This document shows, piece by piece, positions 1 through 9,897 of a DNA stretch of 64,000 nt (its first letter is position 1; the number at the start of each line of letters is the position of its first letter). This stretch comes from G965279355 sp965279355 (GTDB lineage: Bacteria > Pseudomonadota > Alphaproteobacteria > CACIAM-22H2). A program made the translations under genes and the position numbers. The notes beneath the pieces were generated by a model that was not told the DNA's origin, did not search any database, and was given only the letters and a program-made list of their open reading frames with translations. The stretch spans positions 2,356,001-2,420,000 of the forward strand of contig OZ257155.1 of assembly GCA_965279355.1 (NCBI GenBank), in the 5' to 3' direction.

Positions 1-218
1 ACCTTCAACTCAAGCGCCGCCCGTTCATCAACGGCCGGGCTCTGCGTGAAATTCCTGAGTGTCGCCCACCGAGCGACTCTAGGCGCATTAACCATGTGCG
101 TATTGAATCGTTTATGTGATTACCGTTGTCGCGAAAAGCTGGGGTGAGTCTCTAGTTCGGAACAAGCAATCCCCTAGAGGTCGCCCGCAACGATGCTGAT
201 AGCGCACCGAGATACTGC
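1..218. other. Left-edge stretch without an assignable gene
   Basis: I see no convincing gene here. A leftward frame starting with ATG at 93-95 stays open to the window edge (31 codons, beginning MVNAPRVARW) and could be the 5' end of a gene divergent from the Nudix gene. It has no clear Shine-Dalgarno sequence and I do not recognise the peptide. A rightward frame ending at a TGA near 120 is equally uninformative. The stretch from 96 to 218 is probably the promoter region of the Nudix gene. Confidence 0.25.
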
Positions 219-647
219 ATGACTCAACCAAATACGCCCGTCCTTGCCGTACTCGCCGTCGTTGTCCGTAACGGCAAGGTGCTGCTGGTTCAGCGCGGGA
301 ATCAGCCCGATCGCGGTAAGTGGGGATTTCCCGGCGGCAAAGTCGAACTCGGCGAGACTGTCGCCACAGCAGCCGCGCGCGAACTCCAGGAAGAAACTGG
401 CATCGACGCAGCGCCCGGCGAAGTGCTGACCGTGCTCGACTTCATGGATCGCGATGAGAGCGGTGCCGTCCGCTATCACTACGCGATGGTCTGCGTTCGT
501 CTGGACTGGATCACCGGCGAAGGCATTGCCGCAAGCGACGCGATGGATGTCGCATGGTCGACGCTCGACGATATCGCCGGCCTCAACAAAAGCCGGGATG
601 TCGAATGGCTGGCGCGGCTCGCGCTCGGCGTCTCGGAGAAAACCTAG
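219..647 (+). CDS. Nudix hydrolase (ADP-ribose pyrophosphatase/MutT-like)
   Basis: This 142-residue protein is a single-domain Nudix hydrolase, a family that cleaves nucleoside diphosphates linked to another moiety. The Nudix box runs from about G40 to I62 and contains GKVELGET followed by RELQEETGI, so the GX5EX7REUXEEXGU residues that bind divalent metal are all present. The N-terminal VLAVLAVVVRNGKVLLVQRG strand is typical of the ADP-ribose pyrophosphatase/MutT branch. The substrate cannot be read from sequence. The gene converges on hspQ and their stop codons overlap (positions 644-647). Confidence 0.9.
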   Translation: MTQPNTPVLAVLAVVVRNGKVLLVQRGNQPDRGKWGFPGGKVELGETVATAAARELQEETGIDAAPGEVLTVLDFMDRDESGAVRYHYAMVCVRLDWITGEGIAASDAMDVAWSTLDDIAGLNKSRDVEWLARLALGVSEKT

Positions 648-1003
648 TTCGCGCGTTCGCGCCGGATCTCGTAACGGCCGTCGCGCAGTTCGCCGAACAT
701 CTTCCTGATCTCCGGGTGGCGCACCGGCTTGCCGGTTTCATCCGGCAGCAGGTTCTGTTCCGAGACATAGGCGACATAGGTCGTCTCGGAATTCTCGGCA
801 TAGAGGTGATAGAACGGCTGATCCTTGCGCGGACGGATCTCCGCCGGAATCGAATTCCACCATTCCTCGGTGTTGTTGAACGCGGGATCGACGTCGAAGA
901 TCACGCCGCGGAACGGAAAGATCCGGTGCTTCACAACCTGGCCGATATCGAATTTGGCGGTGCCGTTCACGATCGGCACTGCAGTTTTTTTCTCAGTCAT
1001 CAT
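644..1003 (-). CDS. hspQ: Heat shock protein HspQ
   Basis: A 119-residue protein of the HspQ/YccV family. In enterobacteria HspQ is a heat-shock protein linked to degradation of mutant DnaA and Lon specificity, and the fold was first described as hemimethylated-DNA binding. The core KFDIGQVVKHRIFPFRGVIF and FYHLYAE...TYVAYVSEQNL segments match the family well. I place the start at the ATG at 1003 (MMTEKK); a longer frame reaching 1108 adds 35 unlike residues that run towards the thiC leader. Length fits the family (about 105-120). It is transcribed away from the TPP riboswitch. Confidence 0.88.
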   Translation of the reverse strand: MMTEKKTAVPIVNGTAKFDIGQVVKHRIFPFRGVIFDVDPAFNNTEEWWNSIPAEIRPRKDQPFYHLYAENSETTYVAYVSEQNLLPDETGKPVRHPEIRKMFGELRDGRYEIRRERAN

Positions 1004-1130
1004 GGTCGTTATTCTACTCCAGGTCAGCCGGCCGCTTCCAGCCGGGATATCGCGAACCGCAGACCTCGCTGCGACGTGAACGCGCCCGCTGTTGACTTTA
1101 TGCGCCACTCTGCGACGATGCCGCTGTTGT

Positions 1131-1246
1131 TCCCAGGGGTGCCTCGTTAGGAGGCTGAGAAACCGCCGGCCTCTGCCTCAAAAGCAGACGGCAACGCGGA
1201 AGACCCTCCGAACCTGATCCGGGTTATGCCGGCGTAGGAACAGGAA
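1131..1246 (+). promoter_or_regulatory. TPP riboswitch (THI element) in the thiC leader
   Basis: The leader carries the conserved THI-box blocks in the right order: GGGGTGCC (1137-1144), GGCTGAGA (1153-1160), a variable P3 arm, GACCC (1202-1206), then GAACCTGATCCGGGTTATGCC (from about 1210) and GGCGTAGGAAC. These form the pyrimidine- and pyrophosphate-sensing arms of the thiamine pyrophosphate aptamer. It lies about 90 nt before the thiC start, so regulation is likely by sequestering the ribosome binding site (AGAGGGAG at 1322-1329) or by premature termination. The exact ends are approximate. Confidence 0.95.
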
Positions 1247-1335
1247 CCAGCGGCCGTCCCATCCCGGACTCCCCGCCCCTCGTCCAGCCACGGCCGATCC
1301 GGATCTCCGCCTAACGCGTTAGAGAGGGAGCTCCC

Positions 1336-3159
<1,824 letters not shown>

Positions 3160-3183
3160 GCACGTCTCGGGCGGGAGGCAAGC

Positions 3184-4224
3184 ATGAGCAGACGGCGTTC
3201 CATCGCCGCGGCCATGCTTGCCCTCGCTTTCGTTGCCACGTCGGGCTTCCGTTGCTCGCTTGAGGCGCCACCTCCCTTAGAGACCAAGGGCGCTCCGGAA
3301 GACATCATCTTCGCCGCGCCGACCTATTCGGATTTCGGCGCATTCCGTCGCGGACAGTCTTCCGCGACGGCCCAGGTCCCAGGCAAACTCTGGCTGCCGG
3401 ACGCCAGCGGCAAGGTGCCGGCCATCATCGTCGCGCACTCTATCGGCGGCTGGAACGACAACGGCGAAGGCCGCTATGTCCAGCCATTGCAGGACGCAGG
3501 CTACGCCGTCCTGCGCATCAATCATTTCTCCGGCCGCGGCATCGTGCGCGCCGCCGATGTGCCCAACGCCATCAACCCGATCACCACGGCCTCCGATGCC
3601 CTGCTCGCGCTCCGCGCCATCTCCACACATCCAAGGATCGATGCAAAACGAGTCGGAGTGATGGGGCTCTCGCTCGGCGGCTTTACGTCAGAGCTCGCCG
3701 CTTACGAATTCGTCCGCCGCCGGGTGCTGGGCGATGATGGCCTGCGCTTCGCCGCCCATGTGCCATTCTACGGTCCCTGCTCCATCATCATGACGAACGG
3801 TGGCGGGAAGCTGATGGCCGGCGGCCCGGTGCTACGCCTGCTGGGCGAAAAGGATGAGCTGTCACCGGCGGCAAGTTGCGAGACGATCGAACGGCGGGTC
3901 AAACAACTGCAGCCGGACATCGTCTTTGAGACGATCTGGTACCCGGCATACCATGCTTGGGATAATTCGTTCTTCCAGCCCCCGCGGTTCTTTCCCAACC
4001 ACGTCAACCGCAGGGCCTGCGCGGTCGTGGATTTCGGCGGGCCGATGCCCAGCTATCTTACGGTCGAGGGGAATACGCGGCGCTTCGATCCCACAGAAGA
4101 CATCGACTGCCGTAGGCGCAGCAACGGCTACACGATGGGTTACGACGAAGCGACCACCGTCCAGGCACGGACGGCCATGCTGGCCTTCTTTGACCGGCAC
4201 GTGAAGAACAGCGCGGGGCGCTGA
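3184..4224 (+). CDS. Secreted alpha/beta hydrolase, dienelactone hydrolase-like
   Basis: A 346-residue protein with an N-terminal signal sequence (MSRRRSIAAAMLALAFVATS), predicted to act in the periplasm. The hydrolase fold shows a nucleophile elbow GLSLGG, a likely acid in GEKDELSP and a likely histidine in PAYHAWDN, the Ser-Asp-His order expected of the dienelactone hydrolase family. Cys in SGFRC could suggest a lipoprotein, but the lipobox is not canonical. It follows thiC by 24 nt; whether it belongs functionally to thiamine metabolism is unknown, and it may simply share the transcript. The substrate cannot be inferred. Confidence 0.82.
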   Translation: MSRRRSIAAAMLALAFVATSGFRCSLEAPPPLETKGAPEDIIFAAPTYSDFGAFRRGQSSATAQVPGKLWLPDASGKVPAIIVAHSIGGWNDNGEGRYVQPLQDAGYAVLRINHFSGRGIVRAADVPNAINPITTASDALLALRAISTHPRIDAKRVGVMGLSLGGFTSELAAYEFVRRRVLGDDGLRFAAHVPFYGPCSIIMTNGGGKLMAGGPVLRLLGEKDELSPAASCETIERRVKQLQPDIVFETIWYPAYHAWDNSFFQPPRFFPNHVNRRACAVVDFGGPMPSYLTVEGNTRRFDPTEDIDCRRRSNGYTMGYDEATTVQARTAMLAFFDRHVKNSAGR

Positions 4225-4418
4225 CTTACGCTGCACCGCAGCGAAACGTTCCCTGATTTTTGTTGTGGTTATTCGCTGAGCGCACCCGGACGGTTTTGCT
4301 TGACGCGCGCTCCCACTCAAGGCCCAAATAGTGGGCAACGGGAGTCGGCTTTCGCCGACGATCCACTCCAGCACAGACGTGAGACGGAGTTGGCACACCT
4401 GGTCTTCTAAAAAACGAA

Positions 4419-6257
4419 ATGAACATGAGCGCCCGCAAGAGGCGCCTGGGAGAATACGCGTTGAAGCCCACCGACATCGGTTCACCCGACTATTTCCATA
4501 AGGTCGTCGATTGTCAGTGGGCCTGTCCGGCGCATACGCCGGTCCCCGAATATATCCGCCTGATCGCCGACGGCCGTTACGCCGACGCGTACATGATCAA
4601 CTGGAAATCGAACGTGTTCCCGGGAATCCTGGGACGCACCTGCGATCGGCCTTGCGAGCCGGCCTGCCGCCGCGGACGCGTCGAGGAAGAACCAGTCGCC
4701 ATCTGCCGGTTGAAGCGCGTCGCCGCCGACTACAAGGGCGACATCACTTCACGCCTGATCAAGCCCGCAACGAAGAAGAACGGCAAACGTATCGCCTGCA
4801 TCGGCGCCGGACCGGCCTCGCTGACCGTCGCCCGCGACCTGCTGCCGCTCGGCTATCACGTCGTCCTCTATGACGGCGATCCCAAGGCCGGCGGCATGAT
4901 GCGGACCCAGATTCCGAAATTCCGCCTGCCCGAGGCCGTGCTGGACGAGGAAGTCGGCTACATCGTCGGGCTCGAACCCGAACTGCGGCTGGGCCAGCGC
5001 GTCGACAGCCTGAAGGCGCTGCTTAGTGAAGGCTATGACGCGATCTTCGTCGGCTCCGGCGCGCCGCGCGGGCGCGACCTCGATATTCCCGGCCGCAAGG
5101 AAGCGGCGGCCAACATCCATATCGGCATCGACTGGCTGGCCAGCGTTTCGTTCGGTCACATCGAGAAGATCGGCAAGCGGGTGGTCGTGCTCGGCGGCGG
5201 CAACACCGCCATGGATTGCTGCCGCTCGTCGCGCCGTCTCGGCGGCGAGCAGGTGACCGTCGTCGTCCGCTCCGGTTTCGAGGAGATGAAGGCCTCGCCC
5301 TGGGAAAAAGAGGACGCGATGCATGAAGGCATCCCGATCCTCAACTTCATGGTGCCCAAGGCGTTCACCCACGAAAAAGGCAAGCTGACCGGCGTGGTGT
5401 TCGAGAAGGTGAAGGCCGAGCGCGATGCCAAGGGGCGCCGCGATCTGGTGCCGACCGGCGAGCCGGACGTTCATATCGAATGCGATGATGTGCTGTGCGC
5501 CGTCGGCCAGGAAAACTCGTTTCCCTGGATCGAGCGCGATATCGGCATGGACTTCGACAAATGGGGAATGCCCGCCGTCGATCCCGTGACGTTCCAGTCC
5601 GCCATCCCCAACGTGTTCTTCGGCGGCGACGCCGCGTTCGGTCCCAAGAACATCATCTGGGCGGTGGCGCACGGTCACGATGCCGCGATATCGATCCACC
5701 AGTTCTGCAATGGCGAGAGCGTCGCCGACAGGCCGCCGCCGATGGTGACCCTGATCAGCCAGAAGATGGGTATCCATGAGTGGAGCTACGACAACGATGT
5801 CTCGCTCGATCTCCGCTACAAGGTGCCGCTGAAGGATCAGTCGATCACCTTGCGCAACATCAAGGAGGAGGTCGAGCTGGGCTTCGACGTCAAGCTGGCA
5901 TTGGCCGAGGCGCAGCGCTGCCTGAACTGCGACGTGCAGACCGTGTTCAGCAGCAGCCTGTGCATCGAATGCGATGCCTGCGTCGATATCTGCCCCGTCG
6001 ACTGCATCAATTTCACAGCCGACGGCGAGGAGCCGGAGTTGCGGCAGCGCCTCATCATCCCGGCCCGGAACGAGACGCAGGCGCTCTACGCCGCGGACGG
6101 CCTGAAGACCGGCCGCCTGATGGTGAAGGACGAAGACATGTGCCTGCATTGCGGGCTGTGTGCCGAGCGCTGCCCGACCGGCGCCTGGGACATGCAGAAA
6201 TTTCTACTCAACACGACGCAGGCAGGACACGCATGCCGCAATCGCATCACCGCGTAA
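4419..6257 (+). CDS. GltD-like NAD(P)H:acceptor flavoprotein with C-terminal ferredoxin domain
   Basis: This 612-residue protein resembles the glutamate synthase small subunit. An N-terminal cysteine cluster (CDRPCEPAC, about residues 75-83) precedes an FAD Rossmann motif (IACIGAGPAS, about 126) and an NAD(P)H Rossmann motif (VVVLGGGNTAMDC, about 255). The C-terminus carries two 4Fe-4S motifs, CIECDACVDICP (about 514) and CLHCGLCAERCP (about 575). It heads an operon with KorA and KorB homologues and overlaps korA by 25 nt. I infer that it passes electrons between the 2-oxoacid oxidoreductase iron-sulfur clusters and NAD(P)(H), replacing a soluble ferredoxin. The direction of flow is not determined by sequence. 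Confidence 0.88.
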   Translation: MNMSARKRRLGEYALKPTDIGSPDYFHKVVDCQWACPAHTPVPEYIRLIADGRYADAYMINWKSNVFPGILGRTCDRPCEPACRRGRVEEEPVAICRLKRVAADYKGDITSRLIKPATKKNGKRIACIGAGPASLTVARDLLPLGYHVVLYDGDPKAGGMMRTQIPKFRLPEAVLDEEVGYIVGLEPELRLGQRVDSLKALLSEGYDAIFVGSGAPRGRDLDIPGRKEAAANIHIGIDWLASVSFGHIEKIGKRVVVLGGGNTAMDCCRSSRRLGGEQVTVVVRSGFEEMKASPWEKEDAMHEGIPILNFMVPKAFTHEKGKLTGVVFEKVKAERDAKGRRDLVPTGEPDVHIECDDVLCAVGQENSFPWIERDIGMDFDKWGMPAVDPVTFQSAIPNVFFGGDAAFGPKNIIWAVAHGHDAAISIHQFCNGESVADRPPPMVTLISQKMGIHEWSYDNDVSLDLRYKVPLKDQSITLRNIKEEVELGFDVKLALAEAQRCLNCDVQTVFSSSLCIECDACVDICPVDCINFTADGEEPELRQRLIIPARNETQALYAADGLKTGRLMVKDEDMCLHCGLCAERCPTGAWDMQKFLLNTTQAGHACRNRITA

Positions 6258-8074
6258 ACGACTTCGTCGTCAAATTCGCCAATGTAAATGGCTCCGGCTC
6301 GGCAAGCGCCAACGCGCTGTTCGCGAAGTCGATCCTGCGCATGGGCGTGCCGGTCAGCCCACGCAACATCTTCCCGTCCAACATCCAGGGCCTTCCGACC
6401 TGGTACGAGGTGCGCATTTCCGAAGCCGGCTATCTGGGTGCCCGCGGCGGCGGTGTCGACATGATGGTCGCGATGAATCCGCAGACCTGGGACAAGGACG
6501 TGGCCGAGGTCGAGACCGGCGGCTACCTGTTCTACGATTCCTCGAAGCCGATGCCGAAATCCCGGTTCCGCGAGGACATCACTGTGATCGGCGTGCCGCT
6601 CACCGAGATCTGCAACCGCGAATACACCGATCCCCGCCAGCGCCAGCTGTTCAAGAACATCATCTATGTCGGCGCGCTCGCCGCCCTTCTCGACATCGAT
6701 CTTGCGACGGTCGAGAAGCTGATTTCCGAGCAGTTCCGCGGCAAGGACAAGCTGATCGCCCCCAATGTGAAGGCCCTGCATATGGGCCGCGACTATGCGG
6801 CGGCGCAGTTCACCTGCCCGCTGCCGATCCGGGTGCGCAAATCGGACAGGGTGGGTGACCAGATTTTCGCGGAAGGGAACAATTCGGCGGCCCTGGGTGC
6901 GCTCTATGGCGGCGCCACGGTCTGCGCCTGGTATCCGATCACGCCGTCTTCCTCGCTGGCCGAGGCATTCAGCCGCCACTGCGCCCGCTATCGCACCGAC
7001 CCCGAGACCAAGAAAAGCCGCCACGCCATCCTGCAGGCCGAGGACGAGTTGTCCTCCATCGGCATGGTGATCGGCGCCGCCTGGAACGGGGCCCGCGCCT
7101 TCACCGCCACGTCAGGCCCCGGCATCTCGCTGATGCAGGAGTTTCTCGGCCTCGCCTACTTTGCCGAGATACCGGCGGTGATCTTCGACGTGCAGCGCTC
7201 CGGCCCGTCGACCGGCATGCCGACCCGCACCCAGCAGACCGACATTCTCTCCTGCGCCTATGCCTCGCATGGCGACACCAAGCATGTGCTGCTGTTGCCC
7301 GAGGATCCGTATGAGTGTTTCGAGTTCGGGGCGCTGTCCTTCGATCTGGCCGACCGGCTGCAGACACCGATCTTCGTGATGCTCGATCTCGATATCGGCA
7401 TGAACGAGCGGCTGTGCGCGCCCTTCAAATGGGACGCGAACCGCAAGTTCGATCGCGGCAAGGTGATGACCCACGATGACCTCGAGGCCGGCAAGGATTT
7501 CGGGCGCTATCTCGATGTCGACGGCGACGGCATCCCCTATCGCACCTATCCCGGCACACATCCCAAGCGCGGCTCGTTCTTCACCCGCGGCACCTCGCGC
7601 GACCGTTACGCGCGCTACACCGAGGAAGGTCCCGCTTATAAGGACAATGTCGACCGGCTGCTGCGCAAGTTCAACACGGCCAAGAAATACGTGCCTGCGC
7701 CGGTCCGCCGGAACGCCCGCCAGCCGACGCGCTACGGCGTCCTTTACTACGGCTCGACCAGCCCGGCGATGACCGAAGCGCTCGACCTGCTGGAAGCGCA
7801 GGGCCATCACGTCGACGCCATGCGACTGCGCGCCTTTCCCTTCCAGGACGAGGTGCTCGATTTCGTCGCCGCGCATGACCGCGTTTTCCTGGTGGAGCAG
7901 AATCGCGACGGGCAGCTCCGCACCCTGCTGGTCAACGAGGGCAATGTCGATCCGGCGCGGATCGTCCCCGTCCTGCACTATGACGGCTCGCCGATCACCG
8001 CCCGGTTCATCCACGGCGCGATCTCCGACGGCCTGAAATCGTTCAATGTTCCGTCGCTCAAGGTGGTGTCATGA
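6233..8074 (+). CDS. korA: 2-oxoacid:acceptor oxidoreductase, fused gamma-alpha subunit
   Basis: A 613-residue subunit with an N-terminal gamma-type domain (about residues 10-190, containing VNGSGSASANALFAKS and EAGYLGARGGGVDMM) fused to an alpha pyrimidine-binding domain (about 220-450, with YPITPSSSLAE and TSGPGISLMQEFLGLAYFAE). This is the architecture of KorA in actinobacteria, which with KorB oxidises 2-oxoglutarate to succinyl-CoA. The start is the ATG at 6233, inside the end of the flavoprotein gene; the open frame extends further upstream only as an overlap artefact. It ends in an ATGA overlap with korB. Substrate choice (2-oxoglutarate or another 2-oxoacid) is inferred. Confidence 0.88.
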   Translation: MPQSHHRVNDFVVKFANVNGSGSASANALFAKSILRMGVPVSPRNIFPSNIQGLPTWYEVRISEAGYLGARGGGVDMMVAMNPQTWDKDVAEVETGGYLFYDSSKPMPKSRFREDITVIGVPLTEICNREYTDPRQRQLFKNIIYVGALAALLDIDLATVEKLISEQFRGKDKLIAPNVKALHMGRDYAAAQFTCPLPIRVRKSDRVGDQIFAEGNNSAALGALYGGATVCAWYPITPSSSLAEAFSRHCARYRTDPETKKSRHAILQAEDELSSIGMVIGAAWNGARAFTATSGPGISLMQEFLGLAYFAEIPAVIFDVQRSGPSTGMPTRTQQTDILSCAYASHGDTKHVLLLPEDPYECFEFGALSFDLADRLQTPIFVMLDLDIGMNERLCAPFKWDANRKFDRGKVMTHDDLEAGKDFGRYLDVDGDGIPYRTYPGTHPKRGSFFTRGTSRDRYARYTEEGPAYKDNVDRLLRKFNTAKKYVPAPVRRNARQPTRYGVLYYGSTSPAMTEALDLLEAQGHHVDAMRLRAFPFQDEVLDFVAAHDRVFLVEQNRDGQLRTLLVNEGNVDPARIVPVLHYDGSPITARFIHGAISDGLKSFNVPSLKVVS

Positions 8075-9126
8075 CCTATATCGCCAAGCCGAAGCTGCAT
8101 CACCCGGAACTGCCGAAGAACAAACTCGGCTATACCAAGCGGGATTACGAAGGCTCGGTCTCGACCCTGTGCGCCGGCTGCGGCCATGATTCCATCAGCG
8201 CCGCCATCGTGCAGGCCTGTTTCGAACTCGACCTTCCGCCACACCGGATCGCCAAGCTGTCGGGCATCGGCTGCTCGTCCAAGACGCCGACCTATTTCCT
8301 CGGCAACAGCCACGGCTTCAACAGCGTGCACGGACGCATGCCGTCGGTGCTGACCGGCGCCAACCTCGCCAATCGCGACCTGATCTATCTTGGAGTGTCC
8401 GGCGACGGCGACTCAGCCTCCATCGGCCTCGGCCAGTTCGCGCACTGCATCCGCCGCGGCGTCAACATGGTCTATATCGTCGAGAACAACGGCGTGTACG
8501 GCCTGACCAAGGGGCAGTTCTCGGCCACCGCCGACAAGGGCTCGAAGAGCAAGCGCGGGGCGATCAACAGCGATTCGTCCATCGATCTCGTTTCCATGGC
8601 GCTGCAACTCGGCGCGACTTTCGTCGGCCGCAGCTTCTCGGGCGACAAGGTGCAACTGGTGCCGCTCATCGAGGCTGCCCTGATGCACCAGGGCGCCGCC
8701 TTCATCGACGTCATCAGCCCGTGCGTCGCCTTCAACAACCACGCCGGCTCGACCAGAAGCTTCGACTATGTGCGCGAGCACAACGAGGCGGTGAACTATC
8801 TCGACATCATCTCGCCGCGTCAGGAGATCACGGTCGACTACGCGCCGGGCACCGTCGAAACCGTGCAGCAGCATGACGGCTCGATCCTGCGGCTGCGCAA
8901 GCAGGCGCAGGAATACGACGTCCATGACCGGATCGCCGCCATGACTTATCTGAACCAGAAGCAGGCGGCGGGCGAGATCGTGACCGGGCTGCTCTATGTC
9001 GACACCGAGCCCGCCGACATGCACACCTATCTCAATACGGTCGCCACGCCGCTGAACGCGCTCAACGAACCAGAGCTCTGCCCCGGTCCCGCGATCCTCG
9101 ACAAGATCAACGCAGGCTTGCGCTAG
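8071..9126 (+). CDS. korB: 2-oxoacid:acceptor oxidoreductase, beta (TPP-binding) subunit
   Basis: A 351-residue beta subunit. Cysteines of the 4Fe-4S site begin in LCAGCGHDS (C34, C37). The thiamine-pyrophosphate motif runs from GDGDSASIGLGQ (about 111) to ENNGVYGLTKGQ (about 139). Together with the preceding gene it forms a CoA-dependent 2-oxoacid oxidoreductase needing TPP, iron-sulfur clusters and an electron partner, here probably the flavoprotein two genes upstream. Start overlaps korA by 4 nt (ATGA), which suggests translational coupling. Its last 20 nt overlap the convergent DUF1194 gene. Confidence 0.9.
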   Translation: MTYIAKPKLHHPELPKNKLGYTKRDYEGSVSTLCAGCGHDSISAAIVQACFELDLPPHRIAKLSGIGCSSKTPTYFLGNSHGFNSVHGRMPSVLTGANLANRDLIYLGVSGDGDSASIGLGQFAHCIRRGVNMVYIVENNGVYGLTKGQFSATADKGSKSKRGAINSDSSIDLVSMALQLGATFVGRSFSGDKVQLVPLIEAALMHQGAAFIDVISPCVAFNNHAGSTRSFDYVREHNEAVNYLDIISPRQEITVDYAPGTVETVQQHDGSILRLRKQAQEYDVHDRIAAMTYLNQKQAAGEIVTGLLYVDTEPADMHTYLNTVATPLNALNEPELCPGPAILDKINAGLR

Positions 9127-9847
9127 CGCCGGACCTCTGATCCTCGGCAATCTCGCGGATAAGCTTGTTGGCGATGGCATAGGCGAAGGACGAGAAGTCC
9201 TCGGCGACCATCACGAACGCGCCCGGCCCGCCGACCACGTTCTGCCGGAAATACTCTTCCAGCCCACCCGGCGGATTGGTGTGCCAGGAATTCCAGGTCT
9301 GCGGGTTCGGCTCCAGAATCACCAGGCCGTTGATGGTGATGCCCTGCTTCACCGCCGAATCGCGCGCGGTGCTGGGATGTAGGCCGTTGGTGTTGGTGCC
9401 ATCGCCCGACACATCGATCGTCCGGCGCTGGCTGTCATGGCCGCTGCGGCTGAACTGCAGCACCGCGAATTCGATGGCCATGCCGATGGCGGTGCGGTCC
9501 ATATAGGGCCGCGGCGCGTCGATCAGCTGCTGGGCGAACATCCCGGCGCTTTCCTCGTCGCCGATCAGCGTCCAGTCGACGACCACCCTCTGCGCCGCCT
9601 CGCCGGACCATTCGACGTAGCAGACAGCGATCCGTCCGCGTTCGCCGCTGCGGATCGCCTTGAGAACCCGGGGGTCGGAGAAAGCCGCGGCGTAGCCCTG
9701 CCGCTGCATCTCGAATTCGCGCTGGTCGACGCTGCGGGACACATCGGAGGCCAGCACCAGCCGGAGATCGACGGTTTCAGCCCGGACCGCGCCCGCCACA
9801 AAGGCAAGGAGAACCAGAAACCCTGCCGCTACCCGGTGCCACGTCAT
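9107..9847 (-). CDS. DUF1194 protein (secreted, von Willebrand A-like)
   Basis: A 246-residue protein with a signal peptide (MTWHRVAAGFLVLLAFVAGAVRA) and a DUF1194 domain, which is a VWA-like fold of unknown function common in alphaproteobacteria. A MIDAS-type metal motif is visible as DVSRSV close to the start of the mature protein, with TIDVSGDGTNTNG as the later conserved block. It is probably periplasmic. It lies 50 nt downstream of the UbiD gene on the same strand and may be read through from that operon, but nothing ties it to the pathway. Confidence 0.88.
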   Translation of the reverse strand: MTWHRVAAGFLVLLAFVAGAVRAETVDLRLVLASDVSRSVDQREFEMQRQGYAAAFSDPRVLKAIRSGERGRIAVCYVEWSGEAAQRVVVDWTLIGDEESAGMFAQQLIDAPRPYMDRTAIGMAIEFAVLQFSRSGHDSQRRTIDVSGDGTNTNGLHPSTARDSAVKQGITINGLVILEPNPQTWNSWHTNPPGGLEEYFRQNVVGGPGAFVMVAEDFSSFAYAIANKLIREIAEDQRSGASASLR

Positions 9848-9897
9848 GCAACCCTCCGCACGGAAGAAAGCGTCGTGATGGGGCGTCGGGTTCCTGA

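Noticed and set aside
5780..6232. Upstream extension of the korA frame
   Set aside because: This part lies inside the flavoprotein gene in another frame; homology to KorA begins only after the ATG at 6233.
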